Below are positions 51,344 to 56,568 of a stretch of DNA of 56,568 bases, piece after piece (within the stretch, counting starts at the first letter, position 1; the number at the start of each line of letters is the position of its first letter). A model generated the notes under the pieces. It ran no database searches, had not been told where the DNA came from, and worked only from the letters and a program-made list of their open reading frames with translations. The position numbers and the translations under genes are program-made. The stretch spans positions 1 through 56,568 of the forward strand of contig JAUNMG010000001.1 in NCBI GenBank assembly GCA_030531905.1, in the 5' to 3' direction. This DNA comes from a bacterium (lineage in GTDB: Bacteria > Bacillota_I > Bacilli_A > RF39 > UBA660).

Positions 51344-52699
51344 ATGGCACTAAAAACAATGCCTAATAATATAGAAGCAGAAGAGTCAGTACTTGGAGCT
51401 TGTTTTCTTTCAAAATATGCTCTAGAAAAGGCTTGTGAATCTTTAACAGAAGATTCTTTTTATAATGAAAAGAATGCAAAAATATTTGCTTCTATGGCAT
51501 CATTATTAGATGCTAAAACACCGATTGATATAACAACAGTAACAACAGATTTAAAGAATAAAAAAATATTAAGTGAAGTTGGTGGAGTAGAATATTTAAC
51601 AGAAATCTTAAACTTTGTTCCAACTGCTACTAATATTGATTATTATATAAAAAGTGTTGAAGATACAGCTGTTCTTAGAAGACTAATTGAAACAGCAACA
51701 GATATTGCTAGCAAAGGTTATGATACAGAAGAAGATGTTAATGAAACTTTAGATAATGCTGAAAAAAGAATCCTTGGAATTGTTAAGACAAGAAAATCAT
51801 CTGAATTTAAATCAATTAAAGAAGTATTAATTAAAACAGAATCTGATTTAGAGCGTCTTGCTGAAACAAAAGGAGAGATTACAGGTCTTGCAACTGGATG
51901 GTATGACTTTGATAAATTGACAGCTGGTCTTCATGAAAATGAATTTATAATTATAGCAGCACGTCCTGCTATGGGAAAAACTGCTTTTGCCTTAAATATG
52001 GCTACTCATATTGCTATGAATAATAAAAAATCAGTTGCTTTATTCAACCTAGAAATGGGTGCTGAACAATTGGCGCTACGTATCTTATCTTCTCTAGGGC
52101 AAGTAGATGGTTACAAATTAAGAACAGGAAATTTACTTAATGAGGATTGGAAAAGATTAAATGAAGCAACATCACAACTTAGTGATACTAACCTTTTTAT
52201 AGATGATACCCCAGGTATTACCATAGGTGAAATTAGAGCTAAGTGTAGAAGACTCGCTAGTAGTGATAAAGGTCTTGGATTAGTCATAATCGATTACTTA
52301 CAGTTGATTTCTGGGGGTAAAAATTATGGAGCTAACCGTCAACAAGAAGTTTCTGATATTTCAAGAAGTCTAAAAACATTAGCTATGGAACTACATGTAC
52401 CAGTTATAGCTTTAGCGCAACTTTCTCGTAGTGTTGAAGCTCGTGAAGACAAACGTCCAATTATGAGTGATTTACGTGAATCAGGTTCAATTGAACAAGA
52501 TGCTGATATTGTTTCATTCTTATATCGTGATGACTATTACAATAAAGAAGCAAGAAGAGAAGATGATAACAGTATTAGTGAATTAATAATTGCAAAACAT
52601 CGTAATGGACCAACTGCTACAATAGAATTATTATTTAAAAAGAATACTTCAACATTTTTAAGTTTAAGGAAAGATGGGGTGCCTAATAATAATGGATAA
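51344..52699 (+). CDS. dnaB: Replicative DNA helicase DnaB (DnaC in B. subtilis)
   Basis: Hexameric 5'-3' helicase at the fork, 451 residues. The N-terminal collar starts MPNNIEAEESVLG. The RecA-like domain has Walker A ARPAMGKTAFALN, Walker B LVIIDYLQLISG, and the DnaB-type LRESGSIEQDADIVSFLYRD. The ending GPTATIELLFKKNTSTF is typical. Its stop overlaps the start of the M23 gene. In B. subtilis the equivalent is dnaC. Confidence 0.98.
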   Translation: MALKTMPNNIEAEESVLGACFLSKYALEKACESLTEDSFYNEKNAKIFASMASLLDAKTPIDITTVTTDLKNKKILSEVGGVEYLTEILNFVPTATNIDYYIKSVEDTAVLRRLIETATDIASKGYDTEEDVNETLDNAEKRILGIVKTRKSSEFKSIKEVLIKTESDLERLAETKGEITGLATGWYDFDKLTAGLHENEFIIIAARPAMGKTAFALNMATHIAMNNKKSVALFNLEMGAEQLALRILSSLGQVDGYKLRTGNLLNEDWKRLNEATSQLSDTNLFIDDTPGITIGEIRAKCRRLASSDKGLGLVIIDYLQLISGGKNYGANRQQEVSDISRSLKTLAMELHVPVIALAQLSRSVEAREDKRPIMSDLRESGSIEQDADIVSFLYRDDYYNKEARREDDNSISELIIAKHRNGPTATIELLFKKNTSTFLSLRKDGVPNNNG

Positions 52700-54188
52700 T
52701 AGATCAATAATCTTTGTAATAGCCGCAACACTTCTAAGCCTTGGTTTAGTAATGTGTACAACAGCTAATACAAATAAAGAACCTCAGGAGGTTTATAGAG
52801 TTTATTTAAAAGGAAAATCACTAGGTTTAATTGAATCAAAAAAATCATTAGAACAATATATCGATAAAGAACAAGCGAGTATTAAGAAAAAATATAAAGT
52901 AGATAAAGTATATATTCCAGAGGATTTAGATATTGAAAAAGAAATAACTTATAATGAAAAAATTTTATCAACAAAACAAATATATACAAAGATAAAAGAT
53001 ATTTCTCCATTTACTATTGATGGATATACAACAACAATTAAAGGACTAACAAAAACAAATAGTGAAGGAAAAAAAATTAAAGCTAAAGATGTAGTTATCT
53101 ATACTTTAAAGAAAAATATTTCAACTAAAGCAATAACATCTACCGCAGAATCATTTATTACTAAAGATCGATATGACAGTTATAAGAAAGATACTCAAAA
53201 AGAGATTAAAGAAACAGGTAGTATTATTGAAAATATTTATATCAAAAATAAAATAAGTATTAAGAAAAATAGAATTCCAGTTAATCAAAAAATCTATGAA
53301 GAAAGTGAAGAATTAACTAAATATTTACTATTTGGAACTACTGATGAACAACAAAAATATACTGTTCAAGATGGAGATACTATAGAAGATGTTGCTTTCA
53401 ATAATAAGATATCTACAGAAGAATTTTTGATTGCAAATACACAATTTAAAGATAAAAATAGTTTATTATTTCCAGGTCAAGTAGTAACACTTGGTATCAT
53501 GCATCCTCAATTTGATGTAGTAGAAGAAGATCATACAGTATCTGATGTTGATGTTAATTATGAAACAGAAACAAAATATGATAATTCTAAAAGTACTAGT
53601 TATTCTAATGTAGAACAAGCCGGTGTAAAAGGTAAAAATAGAGTTACTCAAAAAATTCAGAAGGTTAATGGTGAAACTACAAATATTGTTACAGTTAATA
53701 CAGAACAATTAAAAGCCCCAGTAAAAGAAATCGTTGTCAAAGGTGGCAGACAAAATTCTTATGGATATGATGGTCCAGGATATGGTGGAGTTGTCGCAAC
53801 ACGTGGAGAATGGGGATGGCCAGCTACATGTAACTCAGTATCATCACCATTTGGTTATCGTTGGGGAGTTTTACATGATGGAACAGATATTGCTGGTTGT
53901 GGATATGGATCAAATATCTTTGCGGCACAATCTGGTACAGTTGTAAAAGTATCTTATAAATATGATAATGGTAAATATATTATTATAAATCATAATAATG
54001 GTTACTATAGTTTATATGCTCACTTAGCAGGTTTTTCCGTAAGTGAAGGTCAAACTGTAAACAAAGGTCAAGTTATTGGTACAATGGGAAGAACAGGATT
54101 TGCAACAGGTGTTCACTTACACTTTGCAATATGGAGTGGTTATCCATATCGTAGTGGAAGAGTTCACAACGCTATGAGTTTTTATTAA
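52692..54188 (+). CDS. Secreted M23 (LytM-type) peptidase with LysM and G5 domains
   Basis: About 498 residues. One N-terminal helix (about 5-20) is a signal or anchor. A LysM-like domain lies near 223-275 (YTVQDGDTIEDVAFNN...LLFPGQVVTLG), then a G5-like beta region with NRVTQKIQKVNGE. The peptidase domain has HDGTD and HLHF, the M23 zinc and catalytic motifs, so it likely cuts peptidoglycan cross-links. Start 52692 overlaps the dnaB stop by 8 bases. An ATG at 52674 with AAGGAAAG upstream is an alternative. walJ follows after one base. Confidence 0.9.
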   Translation: MDNRSIIFVIAATLLSLGLVMCTTANTNKEPQEVYRVYLKGKSLGLIESKKSLEQYIDKEQASIKKKYKVDKVYIPEDLDIEKEITYNEKILSTKQIYTKIKDISPFTIDGYTTTIKGLTKTNSEGKKIKAKDVVIYTLKKNISTKAITSTAESFITKDRYDSYKKDTQKEIKETGSIIENIYIKNKISIKKNRIPVNQKIYEESEELTKYLLFGTTDEQQKYTVQDGDTIEDVAFNNKISTEEFLIANTQFKDKNSLLFPGQVVTLGIMHPQFDVVEEDHTVSDVDVNYETETKYDNSKSTSYSNVEQAGVKGKNRVTQKIQKVNGETTNIVTVNTEQLKAPVKEIVVKGGRQNSYGYDGPGYGGVVATRGEWGWPATCNSVSSPFGYRWGVLHDGTDIAGCGYGSNIFAAQSGTVVKVSYKYDNGKYIIINHNNGYYSLYAHLAGFSVSEGQTVNKGQVIGTMGRTGFATGVHLHFAIWSGYPYRSGRVHNAMSFY

Positions 54189-54189
54189 A

Positions 54190-54942
54190 ATGAAAGTTCA
54201 AGTTTTAGCAAGTGGTTCCAAAGGGAACTCAAGTATAGTTCTTTGTGATAATACAAGACTAATAATAGATATAGGATTATCCTATCTAACAGTAAAAAGA
54301 ATGCTAGAGGAAAAATCTCTAGCATTCGAAGATTTTGCTGGAATATTAATAACCCATTCCCATAGTGACCATATAAAAGGTCTTAAAGCCTTAATTAATC
54401 ATACTAAACTTCAAGTATATATACCTAAAAAAATGTATGTTGATTTAGAAAATGTTGTACCAATAGATAGATGCAATTTTATAGAAGATGATTTTAATAT
54501 AAATGATGTTAATATAGAACTAATTCATACTTCACATGATACAACTTTTTCAGTAGGATATATTATTACTTATAATGATAAAAGTCTAGTTTACGTAACT
54601 GATACTGGTTATATTAATAGAAAATATCTTCAAAAAATGGTTAACAAAAATATTTATATAATAGAAAGTAATCACGATGAAGCAATGTTAATGGACGGAC
54701 CTTATCCTAGATTTTTAAAAGAAAGAGTTATTAGTGACAAAGGCCATTTATCTAATAAAACAACAGCTAAATATTTAAAAGATGCTGTTGGCGATAAAAC
54801 AAAGTACATAGTTTTAGCTCACATCAGTGAAAAAAATAATACGGAAGAATTAGCCTACAGTGAAACAAGAAAGTTAATAGATGACAAAATTGAAGTTATC
54901 GTAGCTAAACAAGATGAAGAATTAACCGTTCTAGAGGTGTAA
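54190..54942 (+). CDS. walJ: Metallo-beta-lactamase-fold exonuclease WalJ (YycJ)
   Basis: A 250-residue MBL-fold enzyme. The signature is THSHSDHIKGL with metal ligands, plus DTGYINRK and the late AHISEKNNTEELAY. In B. subtilis YycJ is a 5'-3' exonuclease in mismatch repair and is named for the walRK region; here walRK is absent from the neighbourhood. It begins one base after the M23 stop. rlmH follows 2 bases later, as in B. subtilis (some genes apart). Confidence 0.92.
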   Translation: MKVQVLASGSKGNSSIVLCDNTRLIIDIGLSYLTVKRMLEEKSLAFEDFAGILITHSHSDHIKGLKALINHTKLQVYIPKKMYVDLENVVPIDRCNFIEDDFNINDVNIELIHTSHDTTFSVGYIITYNDKSLVYVTDTGYINRKYLQKMVNKNIYIIESNHDEAMLMDGPYPRFLKERVISDKGHLSNKTTAKYLKDAVGDKTKYIVLAHISEKNNTEELAYSETRKLIDDKIEVIVAKQDEELTVLEV

Positions 54943-54944
54943 AT

Positions 54945-55400
54945 ATGATAAAGATAATTTGTGTTGGAAAAATTAAAGAAAAATATTTAAAAGATGCCAT
55001 AGATGAGTATACAAAAAGAATATCAAAATATACTAAATTAAACCTTATAGAGGTAAAAGATTATGATTATGATGATATTAATAAAGTTTTAAATTCAGAA
55101 AAAGAACAAATAGAAAAATATATTGATTCTAAAGATTATTTAATAACCTTAGAAATAGAAGGAAAACAAATATCATCAGAACAGTTAGCAAGAAAGTTAG
55201 ATGAAACTTTAACAATTAACAGTAACATTACCTTTGTAATAGGTGGTAGTTATGGTATAGATAAAAGTATAAAAGATAAGGCTAATTATCATCTTTCATT
55301 TTCAACATTAACTTTTCCTCATCAATTATTTAGAGTATTACTTCTAGAACAAATATATCGTAGTTATAAAATAAATAATAATGAAAGTTATCATAAATAA
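54945..55400 (+). CDS. rlmH: 23S rRNA pseudouridine-1915 N3-methyltransferase RlmH
   Basis: A 151-residue SPOUT methyltransferase. It has the start KIICVGKIKEKYLKDAIDEYTKR, the SAM loop FVIGGSYGID near residue 100, and the ending FPHQLFRVLLLEQIYRSYKI. It methylates pseudouridine 1915 in helix 69. It ends just before the terminator shared with the convergent HD gene. Confidence 0.97.
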   Translation: MIKIICVGKIKEKYLKDAIDEYTKRISKYTKLNLIEVKDYDYDDINKVLNSEKEQIEKYIDSKDYLITLEIEGKQISSEQLARKLDETLTINSNITFVIGGSYGIDKSIKDKANYHLSFSTLTFPHQLFRVLLLEQIYRSYKINNNESYHK

Positions 55401-55428
55401 AGCTATGAATTTTCATAGCTCTTTTTTT
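55395..55428. terminator. Convergent terminator between rlmH and the HD gene
   Basis: AGCTATGAA and TTCATAGCT (55401-55420) pair almost without a loop. A run of T follows on the plus side. The HD gene stop codon lies in the stem on the minus side. Confidence 0.85.
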
Positions 55429-56299
55429 GTGAAACAATTTCATTTATAGACTTGATTTTTGTTTTTACCTCACTTTTTTCATCAAATGTTGAATTAACAA
55501 TGATACCTACAATAGAATTAATATCTTTAATAATATTGAGATGAGTTTGAGTAAGATTCCTATTATTAACAACATAGTTTAAGATAAATATAGTTTCATT
55601 GATATATCTTGTTCTAAATTCAGAATCTACATCATAGAGACCTGAAACGTTATCTAACCTATCACATAATTTTATTACTAAGGCCCAGTTTGTCATTCCT
55701 TTCAATTTATAGGCTAAATATTTTTCTTTTCCTATTTCCTTTTTCATATCACGGTTAGTTGTTAGTTCACTGACCAAACTTGCCACTTCTATTCCAAAGT
55801 TTTCTACTAATTCATAATAAGTAGTATTTGTATCTTCTAAAGTATCATGTAAATATGCTGCTGCAATTAATGAATCAATATGATGAGAAGCTTTGTACTT
55901 TTTTACAAGATTAGCAACATTGATTGGATGAGTAATATATTCTTTTTTTTTAGCCCCTTTCCTCATTTGGCCCTTATGTTTTTTAGTAGCAAATTCCAAT
56001 GCTTTATTGATAATATCGTTATTTTTATCAGTACTAATATCTATATGATAGGCTCTCGTTTCATTTAATTGCTCATCAAGATTCATATCATAATTATATA
56101 TTTCTTCAATAGATAACATATTTCCAACATTTTGAGCATTAAAACAATCAATTACACTCATAATTTTGTCATCTCGATTAATATAGATTGGAAAATAGTT
56201 ATAATCAAAATGATCTAAACAAATCATAACATGTGAATATTTTTCACCATCCCCATTTTTAACAATTTTTTCAATTTCTTCTTTAGATAAAAAACTCAT
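55403..56299 (-). CDS. HD-domain hydrolase of the SpoT/MESH1 type
   Basis: About 298 residues. The N-terminal 100 residues are an unrecognised acidic region. The HD part spans about 110-240: KHKGQMRKGAKKKEYITHPINVA, AAYLHDTLEDT (HD plus ED) and KLCDRLDN. This is the pattern of (p)ppGpp hydrolases; no synthetase domain is present. Start 56299 follows GAGGTGATTT; the longer frame has no site. It is the only gene here facing the fork, in divergent pairing with a LysR regulator. A role in (p)ppGpp turnover is inferred from motifs. Confidence 0.8.
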   Translation of the reverse strand: MSFLSKEEIEKIVKNGDGEKYSHVMICLDHFDYNYFPIYINRDDKIMSVIDCFNAQNVGNMLSIEEIYNYDMNLDEQLNETRAYHIDISTDKNNDIINKALEFATKKHKGQMRKGAKKKEYITHPINVANLVKKYKASHHIDSLIAAAYLHDTLEDTNTTYYELVENFGIEVASLVSELTTNRDMKKEIGKEKYLAYKLKGMTNWALVIKLCDRLDNVSGLYDVDSEFRTRYINETIFILNYVVNNRNLTQTHLNIIKDINSIVGIIVNSTFDEKSEVKTKIKSINEIVSQKKSYENS

Positions 56300-56320
56300 A
56301 AAATCACCTCTTTCTACTTG

Positions 56321-56374
56321 TATAGTAACAGAAATTTTAATATAATTAAAATACAAAAAAATATAGTTACTATA
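56321..56374. promoter_or_regulatory. Divergent operator between the HD gene and lysR
   Basis: TATAGTAAC (56321-56329) is inverted as GTTACTATA (56366-56374), 45 bases apart. The second half also forms ATAGT-T-ACTAT (56363-56373). This layout fits LysR autoregulation with looping or wrapping. Confidence 0.55.
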
Positions 56375-56387
56375 ACTGGAGGTTATT

Positions 56388-56568
56388 ATGGTTAATTTAG
56401 AATTATATAGAATATTTTATACAGTCGCAAACTGTAAAAATATTACACAAGCAAGTAAACAGCTTAATATATCACAACCGGCTGTAACTAAGCATATTAA
56501 AAATTTAGAACAATTATTAGGTGAACCTCTTTTTGTGAGAACAAAAAAGGGCGTTGTTTTAAATCAAT
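56388..56568 (+). CDS. LysR family regulator, partial (continues past window edge)
   Basis: The first 60 residues of a LysR-type activator are present. The winged helix-turn-helix reads LELYRIFYTVANCKNITQAS, then LNISQPAVTKHIKNLEQLLGEPLF. ACTGGAGGTT lies before the ATG. The effector domain lies beyond the right edge, so its signal is unknown. It is divergent from the HD-domain gene, and the inverted repeat between them is a candidate binding site. Confidence 0.9.
   Translation, partial: MVNLELYRIFYTVANCKNITQASKQLNISQPAVTKHIKNLEQLLGEPLFVRTKKGVVLNQ

Noticed and set aside
1..56568. Prophage, insertion sequence or genomic island
   Set aside because: Gene order is that of a normal origin region; I saw no integrase, transposase, terminal repeats or att-like duplications.

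Overview
This AT-rich window is the replication-origin region of a low-GC Gram-positive chromosome. dnaA, dnaN, recF and gyrBA run leftward on the minus strand. rpmH, rnpA, yidC, khpB, mnmEG, rsmG, noc, parA and parB run rightward on the plus strand. oriC lies between them at about 32863-33118. Only one gene near the right edge runs against the fork. Gene order follows Bacillus subtilis closely. Sporulation-lineage genes (yabP, yabQ, spoVG, yabG, bofA, spoVT), a comK homologue, noc and a sipW/tasA-type cluster point to Bacilli, perhaps an uncultured Erysipelotrichia- or RF39-like lineage. TGA is a normal stop (pth and yabG end with it), so the code is not the Mycoplasma one.

Left arm, in transcription order from oriC: dnaA, dnaN, comK (where the S4-domain gene yaaA/rlbA usually sits), recF, gyrB, gyrA. 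Next comes a 0.85-kb non-coding array, then SRP RNA, tadA, dnaX, ybaB, recR, bofA, holB, ricT, trmN6, rsmI, pth, mfd, an unknown coiled-coil gene, spoVT, a methionine T-box with metG, and tatD. A surface-fibre cluster follows, with three TasA/camelysin-like proteins, a SipW-type signal peptidase and two unknown membrane proteins. The arm ends with rsmA, yabG, veg, spoVG, yabP, yabQ, divIC and tilS, which is cut by the window edge. yabA, rnmV and yazA are missing from their usual places.

Right arm: after parB come mscS, a DUF951 gene, an AbgT transporter, a RelB-NUDIX fusion with a MazG-like neighbour and an unknown gene. Then follow ychF, a putative HExxH metalloprotein, rpsF-ssb-rpsR, a shortened GdpP-like DHH phosphoesterase, rplI, dnaB, an M23 peptidase, walJ and rlmH. 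An HD-domain (p)ppGpp-hydrolase-like gene on the minus strand faces a LysR regulator that is cut by the right edge.

The most striking element is the array at 22895-23741. Seven parS sites (ParB loading palindrome) strictly alternate with eight Noc-binding sites on a 117-118 bp tandem period. The window also encodes both matching CTP-switch clamp proteins. The Noc homologue lacks the N-terminal membrane-targeting helix known from B. subtilis and has a long acidic insert instead. A ninth Noc site lies inside dnaX. This looks like a composite ParB/Noc centromere about 9 kb from oriC.
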